Shown piece by piece: positions 8,665 to 17,598 of a stretch of 64,000 bases of DNA. A model generated the notes under the pieces. That model had not been told where the DNA came from. It saw nothing but the letters and a program-made list of their open reading frames with translations, and did not search any database. Positions within the stretch are counted from its first letter, which is position 1; the number at the start of each line of letters is the position of its first letter. Made by a program: the position numbers and the translations under genes. Origin of the DNA: Streptomyces sp. WM6386 (GTDB lineage Bacteria; Actinomycetota; Actinomycetes; Streptomycetales; Streptomycetaceae); assembly GCF_000972385.1 (NCBI RefSeq), contig NZ_JXTE01000023.1, forward strand, positions 1-64,000, given 5' to 3'.

Positions 8665-9186
8665 TCACTTCGTCGTGTAGCGGCGCCGGATCCACAGCGG
8701 CAGCAGGAACCAGCACACCAGGTACCACGCGACCACTGCGGTGACCAGCCACGGCACGTAGGGGTCGTGGGTGGCGACCCGCAGGATCAGCAGGAGTGAG
8801 GCGGCCGTGGTGGCGAGCAGCAGCAGCAGGCCGACGAAGGTCAGCCGGGCCGCCCACTGCACCGCGCGGGGTTTGATGCGACGCCCGGACACCAGGCGGT
8901 GCAGGGACACCGGCCCGATGAGGGCGCCGGTGGCGGTGGCGCCGAGGACGACCGTCACGATGTAGATCGTCTTCTCGGTGTCGCCGAGGTCGGCGTACTT
9001 CGGTGTGAAGACGACGGTCAGCAGGAAGCCGAACAGGATCTGCACGCCCATCTGCGCGACACGGATCTCCTGCATGAGCTCGGCCCACATACGGTCGGCC
9101 CGCTCGTCCTCGGTCTCGTCGCGTCCCGTTCGTCTCTCCGCAGCCTGCACCATGCGGGACGGGTAACCCGGCGTCTGATCGTTCAA
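8665..9186 (-). CDS. Four-helix membrane protein, DUF6328 family
   Basis: A 173-residue integral membrane protein with a charged N-terminal 35 residues and four predicted membrane helices: about 46-63, 74-95, 112-135 and 143-163. The loop GPVSLHRLVSGRRIKPRAVQW between helices 2 and 3 is basic and the C terminus ends in RRRYTTK, so both ends are probably cytoplasmic. It matches the actinobacterial DUF6328 family as I remember it; no function is known. The start given is a TTG preceded by GGGAG; an ATG at 9153 is an alternative. Confidence 0.75.
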   Translation of the reverse strand: MNDQTPGYPSRMVQAAERRTGRDETEDERADRMWAELMQEIRVAQMGVQILFGFLLTVVFTPKYADLGDTEKTIYIVTVVLGATATGALIGPVSLHRLVSGRRIKPRAVQWAARLTFVGLLLLLATTAASLLLILRVATHDPYVPWLVTAVVAWYLVCWFLLPLWIRRRYTTK

Positions 9187-9211
9187 ACAGCCGGGCTCCC
9201 GCCCCCATGGA

Positions 9212-10195
9212 CTACCAGCGGTTCTCGACCTGGTCCTTGATCCGCCCCTCGTAGAGGTCCCGGATCGCGGTGAGCGTGTCCTCGGACAGCTCCGGCAGCG
9301 CGGCGGCGGCCGCGTTGGCGCGGGCCTGTTCGGGGTTGCGGGCGCCGGGGATCACGGTGGTCACGCCGGGCTGCTGGATGATCCAGCGCAGTGCCAGCTG
9401 GGCCGGGGTGTATCCCTCGGGAGCGAGGGCGGAGAACTCGGCGGCCGCCTCAACGCCCGTGGCGTAGTCGACGCCGGAGAAGGTCTCGCCGACGTCGAAG
9501 GACTCGCCGTGCCGGTTGTAGGCGCGGTGGTCGTTCTCGGGGAAGACGGTGTCCTTGGTGTACTTGCCGGACAGCAGACCGGAGGCCAGGGGCACCCGGA
9601 CGATGATGCCGACGCCCGCCTCCTGCGCCGCCGGGAGCACCCGCTGAAGCGGCTTCATGCGGAACGCGTTGAAGATGATCTGCACACCGGCCACGCCCGG
9701 CCGGGCGATCGCGGTCAGGGCTTCCTCGCACGTCTCCACACTGACGCCGTACGCGGCGATGCGCTCCTCCTCGACGAGGGTGTCCAGCGCGTCGTACACC
9801 GCGTCCGTCGAGTAGACCGGCGTGGGCGGGCAGTGCAGCTGGACGAGGTCGAGGCGGTCGACGCCGAGGTTGCGGCGGGAACGGTCGTTCCAGGCACGGA
9901 AGTTGTCGAGGACGTAGTTCTCCGGGATCTGGTCGACCCGGCGGCCCATCTTCGTGGCGACCAGGACGTGCAGGTCGGGACGGCTCCGCAGAAACGTGGC
10001 GATGGTCTGCTCGCTGCGGCCGTCGCCGTACACATCGGCGGTGTCGAAGAAGGTCACGCCCGACTCGGCGGCGGTTTCCAGTACCGAAAGGGCTTCCTTG
10101 TCGTCGACGTCTCCCCAGTCGGCACCCAGCTGCCATGTACCGAGACCGACGACGGATGCGTGCTGACCCGACCTACCGAAAGTGCGCTCGTCCAT
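9212..10195 (-). CDS. Aldo/keto reductase
   Basis: A 327-residue (alpha/beta)8 NADPH-dependent oxidoreductase. Visible motifs are FFDTADVYGDGRSEQ with the catalytic Asp and Tyr, VATKMGRR with the Lys, LDLVQLHCPP with the His, and the C-terminal cofactor loop VTTVIPGARNPEQARANA. Substrate cannot be predicted. It is transcribed away from the cholesterol oxidase-like gene; the shared 138-base intergenic region holds a perfect 8-bp-arm palindrome that could control either gene. Confidence 0.9.
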   Translation of the reverse strand: MDERTFGRSGQHASVVGLGTWQLGADWGDVDDKEALSVLETAAESGVTFFDTADVYGDGRSEQTIATFLRSRPDLHVLVATKMGRRVDQIPENYVLDNFRAWNDRSRRNLGVDRLDLVQLHCPPTPVYSTDAVYDALDTLVEEERIAAYGVSVETCEEALTAIARPGVAGVQIIFNAFRMKPLQRVLPAAQEAGVGIIVRVPLASGLLSGKYTKDTVFPENDHRAYNRHGESFDVGETFSGVDYATGVEAAAEFSALAPEGYTPAQLALRWIIQQPGVTTVIPGARNPEQARANAAAAALPELSEDTLTAIRDLYEGRIKDQVENRW

Positions 10196-10262
10196 GGCGT
10201 CAGTCTGTCATCCGTCACCTCTGTGCGCGGAACGGGCTCCTCCGGAGACTCGCCTGTAAATC

Positions 10263-10282
10263 ATTCACTCACACGAGTGAAT
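10263..10282. promoter_or_regulatory. Palindromic operator candidate between divergent genes
   Basis: ATTCACTC and GAGTGAAT form a perfect inverted repeat separated by ACAC. It lies 68 bases upstream of the aldo/keto reductase start and about 52 bases upstream of the cholesterol oxidase start. Size and symmetry suit a TetR- or GntR-type regulator. The regulator is not identified; no regulator gene sits directly beside it. Confidence 0.45.
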
Positions 10283-10333
10283 CAACTCGACGAGCAAGCG
10301 CTCTCTGTCAAGCAAGTCCCTAGCTTGACCCCC

Positions 10334-12013
10334 GTGACCCACAACTGGACCCGCAGAAGCTTTCTCCTCAGTGCCGCCGCCCTGACCCTCGTGCCGGCCG
10401 ATCCGGCCGTCGCCGCGCAGGAACTGCCCGGCTTCCCGGACGAGGTGGCGCTCTACCGCTCGGCGTACCGGAACTGGGTCGGCGAGATCACCGCCGCCGG
10501 GCTGTGGGCCTGTGCGCCTTCCGACGGGGACCAGGTGGCCGCCGTCGTCAACTGGGCCTGGCGCAGCGGCTGGCGGGTGCGGGCCCGGGGTCACTCGCAC
10601 GGCTGGTCCCCGCTGACGGTCACGGAGGGCACCTCGCCGGACGCGCCCGTGCTGCTCGTCGACACGACCGCGCACCTCACCGATCTGACCCTGGAGTCCG
10701 CCGGCGCCGTGCGAGCCGGCGCCGGCGCCTCGATGGAGTCCCTGCTGACCTTCCTGGAGGGACACGGCCTCGGTGTGACGGCCGCGCCCGCGCCCGGCGA
10801 CCTCACCCTCGGCGGCGCCCTGGCGATCGACGCGCACGGCAGCGCCGTCCCCGCACAGGGCGAGCGACGGCCGCCGGGCCAGACCTACGGCTCGCTGAGC
10901 AACCGGGTGCTGTCGGTGACGGCGGTCGTGTGGGACGAGGGCTCCGGGGCCTACGTCCTGCGGACCTTCGCACGTGACGAGGCGGACGCCGCCGCGCTGC
11001 TGACCCATCTCGGGCGGACCTTCGTCACGGAGGTCGTCCTGCGGGTCGGCGCGAACGCGAACCTGCGCTGTGTCAGCCGTACGGACATCCCGGCCGGTGA
11101 GCTCTTCGCCGCGCCCGGCGGCGACGGACGCACCCTCGCGAGCTACCTGGACGAGGCCGGGCGCGTCGAGGCGATCTGGTTCGCCTTCACCGAGTTCCCG
11201 TGGCTCAAGGTGTGGAGCGTCGAGCCGACGAAGCCGCTCACCTCGCGCCGCGTGACGTCGCCGTACAACTATCCGTTCTCCGACAACGTCCCGACCCTGG
11301 TGGCGGACCTCGCCGGGCGGATGGTCTCGGACGCGGCCTGGTATCTGGCGCCGGTGCTCGGGAACGCGCAGTACGACACGGCCGCGCTCGGGCTCGTGGC
11401 GACGCTGTCCGCCGACATCTGGGGGCCGTCCAAGAACACGCTGCTCTACATCAAGCCCACCACCCTGCGGCTCAACGCCAACGGCTACGCGGTGCTCATC
11501 TCCCGGGACCAGGTGCAGCGTGTCGTGGCCGAGTTCACCGCCTTCTACCGCGAACGGCTCACGACGTACGCGGCCCTGGGACGTTTCCCGGTCAACGGCT
11601 CGGTGGAGATCCGGGTGACGGGCCTGGAGGACCCGGCCGACGCCGAACTCGTCGGCGCCCGCGCCCCGTTGCTCTCCGCACTGCGGCCGGACAGTGGGCA
11701 CCCGCAGTGGGACACCGCTGTCTGGCTGGACGTGCTGACGCTGCCGGGGACCCCGTACGCGGAGGCGTTCCTGCGTGAGCTGGAGCAGTTCCTGCTGGAC
11801 AGCCACGACGGCACGGAGGCCCTGACCCGCGTCGAGTGGTCCAAGGGCTGGGCCTACACGGACGACGCGGTGTGGGACGACGAGCAGGTGCTCGGCACGG
11901 CGGTGCCCGCCTCCCTCGGTGACGGCGTCTGGGGGCGGGCGGCCGGCATCCTGGACCGTCTCGACCCGCACGGCGTGTACGGCAACGCCTTCCTGGACCG
12001 GCTGTTCGGCTAG
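10334..12013 (+). CDS. Tat-exported FAD-linked oxidase, cholesterol oxidase class II-like
   Basis: A 559-residue protein starting with a twin-arginine signal peptide: TRRSFLLSAAALTLVPADPAVAAQ with a likely cut after AVAA. The mature part resembles the vanillyl-alcohol-oxidase fold with covalently bound FAD: RARGHSHGWSPL in the FAD-binding domain, and APAPGDLTLGGALAIDAHGS typical of the Brevibacterium-type cholesterol oxidase. The C-terminal half holds ALGRFPVNGSVEIRVTGL and ends in a substrate cap. Expected role: oxygen-dependent oxidation of a 3-hydroxysteroid to the 3-oxo-4-ene with release of peroxide, outside the cell. GTG 10334 is preferred; a TTG at 10325 is in frame. The stop overlaps the convergent tetR stop by 4 bp. 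Confidence 0.82.
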   Translation: MTHNWTRRSFLLSAAALTLVPADPAVAAQELPGFPDEVALYRSAYRNWVGEITAAGLWACAPSDGDQVAAVVNWAWRSGWRVRARGHSHGWSPLTVTEGTSPDAPVLLVDTTAHLTDLTLESAGAVRAGAGASMESLLTFLEGHGLGVTAAPAPGDLTLGGALAIDAHGSAVPAQGERRPPGQTYGSLSNRVLSVTAVVWDEGSGAYVLRTFARDEADAAALLTHLGRTFVTEVVLRVGANANLRCVSRTDIPAGELFAAPGGDGRTLASYLDEAGRVEAIWFAFTEFPWLKVWSVEPTKPLTSRRVTSPYNYPFSDNVPTLVADLAGRMVSDAAWYLAPVLGNAQYDTAALGLVATLSADIWGPSKNTLLYIKPTTLRLNANGYAVLISRDQVQRVVAEFTAFYRERLTTYAALGRFPVNGSVEIRVTGLEDPADAELVGARAPLLSALRPDSGHPQWDTAVWLDVLTLPGTPYAEAFLRELEQFLLDSHDGTEALTRVEWSKGWAYTDDAVWDDEQVLGTAVPASLGDGVWGRAAGILDRLDPHGVYGNAFLDRLFG

Positions 12014-12594
12014 GACGTGAGCTGGGCCTGGACCACGGGTGCGTACCGCTCAATGACGGTGTCGAGCGTGCTCGCCCTGAGGTGGGGGCCACGGGCGATG
12101 CCGTACATCACGCCGAGGCCGAGAAGGGTGCCCACGGCGAGTTCGGCGCGCAGGCCGCTGTCGGGGCCGGTGAGGCGTTCGGCGAGGCGTTCGGTGACCT
12201 GGGCACGGAAGTTGGCGCGCAGGATGTCGCCCTGTTCGCCGTGCAGCGGGGCGAAGGCGATGCGCAGCAGAGGGTCTGCGCCGCGCTCGCTCTGGCTCTC
12301 CAGGACGTGGCGGACCATGTACCGGCCCAGCTCTTGCAGGGGTGCGTCCAGCAGGGCTTCCGCGTCGGCCTCGAAGGACATGACGCGGGCGAAGAGGGCG
12401 TCCTTGTTGCCGAAGTACTTCAGGATCAACGGCGGGCTCACACCGGCGCGTTCGGCGACCGCCTTCAGGGTGATGTCGGCGTGGGCGTGGCGGGCCAGGA
12501 GATAGCGGGCCGACCTGAGGATGGCCGCCTTGGTCGCCTCGGCGTCCCTGCGTGCGGACGTGGCGGCGGTCGGTGGAGTGCTCACGGCACTCAT
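12010..12594 (-). CDS. TetR family transcriptional repressor
   Basis: A 194-residue repressor. The N-terminal helix-turn-helix is clear: DITLKAVAERAGVSPPLILKYFGNKDALFARVM at about 44-76, the usual TetR arrangement. The ligand domain (about 85-194) is variable, as in the family. Its ATG overlaps the stop of the MFS gene as ATGA, so the two are translationally coupled and transcribed together. It probably represses this operon by binding the double palindrome at 14067-14110 and is released by an export substrate. Confidence 0.9.
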   Translation of the reverse strand: MSAVSTPPTAATSARRDAEATKAAILRSARYLLARHAHADITLKAVAERAGVSPPLILKYFGNKDALFARVMSFEADAEALLDAPLQELGRYMVRHVLESQSERGADPLLRIAFAPLHGEQGDILRANFRAQVTERLAERLTGPDSGLRAELAVGTLLGLGVMYGIARGPHLRASTLDTVIERYAPVVQAQLTS

Positions 12595-14045
12595 GCTCCC
12601 TCCATCACCTCCTTGCGGGCTCCCCGGGCCCGGCGTGTTCCGCCCGCCTCCGGGTCGGCGGGGATGCACAGCGCGGTCGCGCACGCCGCCAGGGCGACCG
12701 CACCCGCGACGCCGAAGGCCAGCAGATAGCCGTCCAGGGCGGGCACGGGAACACCGCCGACCAGGCTGGTGTGGCGGACCAGGACCGCGGCGACGACGGC
12801 ACTCGACACCGCCTGCCCGATCGTGCGCATCAGGACGTTGACGCCGTTGGCGGAGGCGGTCTGGCCTGCCGGGACGGCGTGCAGGATGAGGGTGGGCAGC
12901 GCCGAGTAGGCCAGCGTGGTGCCGGTGCCCACGACCGCCGCACCGACCATGATCATCCACAGGTCGTGGCTGTCGGCGATCCGCACGGCATAGCCGGCCG
13001 CGATGACCAGCGCCCCCAGGGCGAGCGTGACGCGCGGTCCGCGGGAGGCGGAGATCCGGGCCGAGACCGGCGAGAACAACAGCATGATGAAGCCGCCAGG
13101 GAGCAGCACCAGACCGGTCTGGACGATCGACAGCCCGAGCCCGTACCCGGTGGCCCGGGGCGCCTGCACGAGCTGGGCCGTGACCAGGGAGTTGGCGTAG
13201 AACGCGAACCCGGTCAGCAGTGCGGCCACATGCGAGAGCCCGACCCGCGGCTTCGACACCAGCCGCAGATCGACCAGGGGCCGTTCGGTCCGCAACTGCT
13301 GCCACCACCACAGGGCCAGTACGACGGCGGCGGCGCCGAAGAGTCCCAGGATCCGCGCGCTGCCCCACCCCCACTGCCCGCCCTGCGACACCCCGAGCAG
13401 CAGGCTCACGAGCCCGGCGGCCAGGCCGAGGGTGCCCGGCACGTCGAACCGGCCGGGCTCCCGCACCGGCGACTCCCGTACCGCCCACCACACCGAGGTG
13501 ACGCCGAACGCGCCCAGGCCGGCGGTCACCCAGAACATCGCGTGCCAGTTCGCGTACTGCACGATGACCGCCGCGAGCGGCAGGCCCAGCGCCGCGCCGA
13601 TGCCCACGGTCGAGCTCATCAGCGCCACCGCGTTGCCCCGGCGTTCCGGCGGGAGTTCGTCGCGCAGAATGCTGATGGCCAGCGGTACGACGGCGGATGC
13701 GGCGCCCGACAGGGCGCGGGCGGCGATGAGCACCCGGATGTCGGAGGACAGGGCGCACAGCACCGAGCCGACGGTCATCAGGCCCAGCGCCGCCATGAGC
13801 ACCCTGCGCTTGCCGTACATGTCGCCGGCCCGGCCGAGGACCGGGGTGAGGACGGCGCCGGCGAGCAGGGTCGCGGTGACCATCCAGGAGACGGCGCCGG
13901 GTGAGGCACCGGTCAGCCGCGGCAGGTCCGGCAGCAGCGGGACGACCACGGTCTGCATGACGGCCATGAGGATGCCGCCGAACGCCAGCACCGGGACCGT
14001 CAGCCGTTCTCGCAGGGGCCGGGGTATGGCAGCGGGCTCGTCCAT
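12591..14045 (-). CDS. MFS drug efflux transporter, DHA2/14-TMS-like
   Basis: A 484-residue major facilitator with many hydrophobic segments consistent with 14 helices. Motif A-like loop reads LAGRAGDMYGKRRVLMAAL between helices 2 and 3 (as LGRAGDMYGKRR), and the DHA2 motif C-like stretch is GIGAALGLPLAAVIVQY. It resembles proton-coupled multidrug exporters of the EmrB/QacA type. The start ATG 14045 has GGAG seven bases upstream. It is the first gene of a two-gene operon with the tetR gene, and the operator-like palindrome lies just upstream of its start. Confidence 0.88.
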   Translation of the reverse strand: MDEPAAIPRPLRERLTVPVLAFGGILMAVMQTVVVPLLPDLPRLTGASPGAVSWMVTATLLAGAVLTPVLGRAGDMYGKRRVLMAALGLMTVGSVLCALSSDIRVLIAARALSGAASAVVPLAISILRDELPPERRGNAVALMSSTVGIGAALGLPLAAVIVQYANWHAMFWVTAGLGAFGVTSVWWAVRESPVREPGRFDVPGTLGLAAGLVSLLLGVSQGGQWGWGSARILGLFGAAAVVLALWWWQQLRTERPLVDLRLVSKPRVGLSHVAALLTGFAFYANSLVTAQLVQAPRATGYGLGLSIVQTGLVLLPGGFIMLLFSPVSARISASRGPRVTLALGALVIAAGYAVRIADSHDLWMIMVGAAVVGTGTTLAYSALPTLILHAVPAGQTASANGVNVLMRTIGQAVSSAVVAAVLVRHTSLVGGVPVPALDGYLLAFGVAGAVALAACATALCIPADPEAGGTRRARGARKEVMEGA

Positions 14046-14066
14046 CGGCGCTCCAGCGGAAAATAT

Positions 14067-14110
14067 GGGTGAATGGCAATTCACCATAGCTGGTGAATTG
14101 CCATTCACCC
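14067..14110. promoter_or_regulatory. Double palindromic operator upstream of the MFS-tetR operon
   Basis: A 44-base near-perfect inverted repeat with 20-base arms around the centre TAGC. Each arm is itself a TetR-type site: GGTGAATGGCAATTCACC on the left and GGTGAATTGCCATTCACC on the right, with centres 24 bases apart. It lies 22-65 bases before the MFS start. Two tandem sites suggest two TetR dimers bound. Terminator function for the preceding monooxygenase gene is possible but there is no T run. Confidence 0.7.
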
Positions 14111-14124
14111 AAGAGAAAAGGCCG

Positions 14125-15342
14125 CTACTTCCGCTCGCTCAGAGCCCGGGTGTGGGCGCTGCGCGCGATCTTCGGACCCAGCCAGCGCTTGAGCCGCCGC
14201 AGCGCTTCGAGCTGCCCCGCGGCCTTGTCGAGCCGGTAGTACAGCTGGGGCGGGACATAGGGCAGCAGGGGCGAGTGGCGCTGGCCGAGCAGGGCGAACA
14301 TCTGCCGCGGGGGCAGGTGGATGTAGCGCGGGAGGTTCTCGTACCACTGGGCGCTGTAGCGGGCGGCGCTCTGGACGGAGAGGAGCTCGGCCTTGCGCTG
14401 CCGCTCATAGCGGGCGAGCGCTTGTGGGAGATCGCTGTGCTCGCGGAGCGCTGTGGCCAGGGCGATGGCGTCCTCGAGGGCGAGGGTGGTGCCGGCGCCG
14501 ATGGAGTAGTGGGTGGTGTGGGCGGCGTCGCCGATGAGGACGAGGTTGCCGTGGGACCAGGTGCGGTTGGTGAGGGTGCGGAAGTTGAGCCACTGGGCGC
14601 TGCCGTCGCCACCGGAGCGGCCGATGAGGGAGTGGCCGTCCAGGACGTCGGCGAAGAGCTTCTCCAGCAGGGTCAGACCCTCGGCCTCGTCCGCGCCGTC
14701 GAGGCCGAGGCCTGCCCAGGTCTCCGGGGCGCATTCGATGACGCAGGTGCTGCGGTCGGGGCCGAAGCCGTAGCCGTAGCACCAGATCCAGCCGTGGTCG
14801 GTCTCGACGAAGGCGAAGGTGAAGGCGTCGAAGACCTTGGTGGTGCCGAGCCAGGCGTAGTGGTTGCGGCCTGCCCTGACCTCGGTGCCGAAGTGGCCGG
14901 CGTGGGCGGTGCGCAGCGCGCTGTGGACGCCGTCGCCGGCCACGATCAGATCGGCGTCCGGCAGGTTCTCCGGGGTGATCCCGTGCTCGAACTCCAGCCG
15001 TACACCGAGCTCCCGGGCACGGGCGGCGAGGAGCTCCAGGAACCGGTGGCGGCCGATGCCGTGTCCTTCGTCGCCGCGATGGCGGGTCGTCAGGTCCCGT
15101 ACATGGGCGACGCCGTCGTTCCAGCGGACCGAGTGTTCCTCGACGGCCCGCGCGGTCTCGGGGTCGTGCTCGTGGAGCTTGTCGAGCAGGCCACGCCAGT
15201 AGGTGACACCCCAGCCGTAGGTCGAGCCCTCCGGATTGCGCTCGTAGACGGTGATGTCGTGGGACGGGTCCTGCCGTTTCAGCAGGATCGACAGATACAG
15301 GCCGGCGGGCCCGCCACCGACGCAGGCGACCTTCACGCGCAC
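14125..15342 (-). CDS. FAD-dependent aromatic monooxygenase
   Basis: A 405-residue group A flavoprotein monooxygenase. It begins with the Rossmann motif [15 protein letters not shown], has the DG motif at [11 protein letters not shown] and the GD motif at [26 protein letters not shown]. The N-terminal stretch [16 protein letters not shown] resembles the family around salicylyl-CoA 5-hydroxylase and 2-aminobenzoyl-CoA monooxygenase. NAD(P)H-dependent aromatic ring hydroxylation is expected; substrate is unknown. It is on the same strand upstream of the MFS gene but separated from it by the operator, so probably a separate unit. Confidence 0.85.
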   Translation of the reverse strand: MRVKVACVGGGPAGLYLSILLKRQDPSHDITVYERNPEGSTYGWGVTYWRGLLDKLHEHDPETARAVEEHSVRWNDGVAHVRDLTTRHRGDEGHGIGRHRFLELLAARARELGVRLEFEHGITPENLPDADLIVAGDGVHSALRTAHAGHFGTEVRAGRNHYAWLGTTKVFDAFTFAFVETDHGWIWCYGYGFGPDRSTCVIECAPETWAGLGLDGADEAEGLTLLEKLFADVLDGHSLIGRSGGDGSAQWLNFRTLTNRTWSHGNLVLIGDAAHTTHYSIGAGTTLALEDAIALATALREHSDLPQALARYERQRKAELLSVQSAARYSAQWYENLPRYIHLPPRQMFALLGQRHSPLLPYVPPQLYYRLDKAAGQLEALRRLKRWLGPKIARSAHTRALSERK

Positions 15343-15649
15343 CCCAGGAATTACTCAAAGCGGTCAGTTGACGACGCAGAGTAGCAGGCGATTGCGCCAG
15401 TTTCTCCAGGTGAGCCAGGCCACCGACGGCACTCCCGTCCGCCAAGGACCACCCGAAACACGGCCCCCGACGGAAGGAATTTCCCGTTCCGGTGCTCCAC
15501 GGGCCCCGTCGAAGCAAGATCATCTTCGTTCAACGTTGCACGACATGTTGGTAATTGTCCGGATCACAACCAACCGGTTCCGAGGGATTTCTCCCGCTCT
15601 CCGCGGGGCCGATAGGCATGCGGAGTCGCCCACCACCGGAAGGACTCCC
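15343..15649. other. Intergenic region upstream of melC1
   Basis: A 307-base gap between divergent genes (monooxygenase on the minus strand, melC1 on the plus strand), so it must hold both promoters. No convincing gene is present. An imperfect inverted repeat lies at 15548-15573 (TTGG, TTGT / ACAA, CCAA). A good ribosome site, GGAAGGA, precedes melC1. Confidence 0.5.
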
Positions 15650-15997
15650 ATGCCCGAACTGACCCGACGCCGCGCACTCACCGCCGCGGCCGCCCTCGCC
15701 ACCACGGTCGCCGTCGCACCCCGAGCCGCCGCCCGCGACCACTCCCCCGAGGCCTTCGACGAGGTCTACAAGGGCCGCCGCATCCAGGGCCGCCCCGCCG
15801 CGGCGGGCGGTCACCACCACGGCACCGGATACGCCGTGTTCGTCGACGGCACGGAACTGCACGTGATGCGGAACGCCGACGGCACCTGGATCAGCGTCGT
15901 CAGCCACTACGACCCGGTACCGACGCCGAAGGCCGCCGCACGCGCCGCCGTCGACGAGCTGCGGGGCGCACGACTCGTCCCCTTCCCCGCCAACTGA
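15650..15997 (+). CDS. melC1: Tyrosinase cofactor / copper chaperone MelC1
   Basis: A 115-residue helper protein with a Tat-type signal ([24 protein letters not shown]). The mature part has the typical caddie features: [14 protein letters not shown], the His-rich [15 protein letters not shown] and [23 protein letters not shown]. In Streptomyces MelC1 binds apo-tyrosinase, delivers copper through its His residues and carries the folded complex out through Tat. The gene is followed after 31 bases by melC2, the standard operon order. Confidence 0.95.
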   Translation: MPELTRRRALTAAAALATTVAVAPRAAARDHSPEAFDEVYKGRRIQGRPAAAGGHHHGTGYAVFVDGTELHVMRNADGTWISVVSHYDPVPTPKAAARAAVDELRGARLVPFPAN

Positions 15998-16028
15998 CCT
16001 GTTCCGCACGCACCTTGGAGTACCGCAC

Positions 16029-16853
16029 ATGACCGTCCGCAAGAACCAGGCGAGCCTGAGCGCCGACGAGAAGCGGCGCTTCGTCGCCGCCGTCCTGGAG
16101 CTCAAGCGCAGCGGCCGCTACGACGCCTTCGTCACCACACACAATGCCTTCATCATGTCCGACACCGACAACAGCGAACGTACGGGCCACCGTTCACCGT
16201 CGTTCCTGCCCTGGCACCGCAGATATCTCCTCGAGTTCGAGCGGGCCCTGCAGTCGGTGGACGCGTCGGTGGCGCTTCCGTACTGGGACTGGTCCATCGA
16301 CCGCTCCCCGCGCGCCTCGCTGTGGGCGCCGGACTTCCTCGGCGGCACCGGCCGCAGCCGGGACGGCCAGATCATGGACGGGCCGTTCGCCGCGGCGGCC
16401 GGCAACTGGCCCATATCCGTGCGGGTGGACGCCCGTACGTTCCTGCGCCGCTCGCTCGGCGGCTCCGTGCGCGAGCTGCCGACACGGGCGGAGGTCGACT
16501 CCGTGCTGGCCATGTCGACGTACGACATGGCGCCCTGGAACAGCGCCTCGGACGGCTTCCGCAACCATCTGGAAGGGTGGCGCGGGGTCAATCTCCACAA
16601 CCGGGTCCATGTCTGGGTCGGCGGCCAGATGGCGACCGGGGTCTCCCCCAACGACCCGGTGTTCTGGCTGCACCACGCCTATGTCGACAAGCTGTGGGCC
16701 GAGTGGCAGCGCAGGCACCCGGACTCGGGATATCTGCCCGCCGCCGGGACGCGGGACGTGGTCGACCTGGACGAGACGATGAAGCCGTGGAACGACGTAC
16801 GCCCGGCGGACCTGCTGGACCACCGGGCGCACTACACGTTCGACACGGACTGA
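16029..16853 (+). CDS. melC2: Tyrosinase MelC2
   Basis: A 274-residue type 3 copper enzyme that hydroxylates monophenols and oxidises o-diphenols to quinones, starting melanin synthesis. The six copper ligands are all present at the positions known for Streptomyces tyrosinase: His38, His54 and His63 (CuA) and His190, His194 and His216 (CuB). The protein has no signal peptide of its own and is exported with MelC1. Ribosome site TTGGAG lies before the ATG. The stop codon directly abuts the stop of the convergent RNase H gene. Confidence 0.97.
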   Translation: MTVRKNQASLSADEKRRFVAAVLELKRSGRYDAFVTTHNAFIMSDTDNSERTGHRSPSFLPWHRRYLLEFERALQSVDASVALPYWDWSIDRSPRASLWAPDFLGGTGRSRDGQIMDGPFAAAAGNWPISVRVDARTFLRRSLGGSVRELPTRAEVDSVLAMSTYDMAPWNSASDGFRNHLEGWRGVNLHNRVHVWVGGQMATGVSPNDPVFWLHHAYVDKLWAEWQRRHPDSGYLPAAGTRDVVDLDETMKPWNDVRPADLLDHRAHYTFDTD

Positions 16854-17552
16854 TCAGGCGTCCGCCGTACGGCACTCCGGGTGGCCCCAGCCCTGCGCGT
16901 TCTTCGCGATGTCCGCGCCGGCCGCGTAGGGGCGGCCGCACAGACAGCGGCCGGGGAACTTGGCCTTGATGGTGCGAGACCCTGAGGACGCCGAGCCGGC
17001 CGAACCGCCGCTCCGCCGGGGCGACTTGGCCTTGGCGGGGCGGGAGGGCCTCGGGGTGTCGGGCGCGGGCGGCGGCTCGGGCGAGCCGAGGTCGGTGCCC
17101 GCGGGCTCCTGGACCACGGCGGCCTGGCTGGCGGCGCGGTCCGCGAAGTCGTTGAGAGGGTCGCCGTCGACCTGGTGGGCGGGGACATAGCGGAAGTCGA
17201 CCTTGCGGCCGTCGAGCAGTTCGTCGATACGGACGACCAGGTCCTGGTTGGCGACCGGCTTGCCGGCGGCCGTCTTCCAGCCGTTGCGCTTCCAGCCGGG
17301 CAGCCAGGTGGTGACGGCCTTCATGGCGTACTGGGAGTCCATCCGGATCTCCAGCGGCACGTCCGGCTCGACCGCCGTCAACAGGCGTTCCAGCGCGGTG
17401 AGTTCCGCGACGTTGTTGGTGGCCTTGCCGAGCGGCCCCGCCTCCCAGCGGGCCGGGGTCTCCGTGTCGTCCGCGACGACCCAGGCCCAGCCGGCCGGTC
17501 CGGGGTTTCCCTTCGAAGCGCCGTCGCAAGCGGCCACCACACGTTCACGCAT
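16854..17552 (-). CDS. Ribonuclease HI with C-terminal Cys-rich extension
   Basis: A 232-residue protein. The N-terminal 130 residues form an RNase HI domain: AACDGASKGNPGPAGWAWV (first Asp), NNVAELTALERLL (Glu), IRMDSQYAMKAV (second Asp) and YVPAHQVDGDPLNDFADRAA (last Asp). It should cleave RNA in RNA/DNA hybrids. A Pro/Ser/Lys-rich linker follows, then a small C-terminal module with GRCLCGRPYAAG and GWGHPEC, a possible zinc knuckle that may aid nucleic acid binding. The start at 17552 (MRERVVAACDG) fits the family. Confidence 0.88.
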   Translation of the reverse strand: MRERVVAACDGASKGNPGPAGWAWVVADDTETPARWEAGPLGKATNNVAELTALERLLTAVEPDVPLEIRMDSQYAMKAVTTWLPGWKRNGWKTAAGKPVANQDLVVRIDELLDGRKVDFRYVPAHQVDGDPLNDFADRAASQAAVVQEPAGTDLGSPEPPPAPDTPRPSRPAKAKSPRRSGGSAGSASSGSRTIKAKFPGRCLCGRPYAAGADIAKNAQGWGHPECRTADA

Positions 17553-17598
17553 GGGCCCGATCATGCCACGGAGGGGCGGGGCGCCCGGCCACCGGTCC

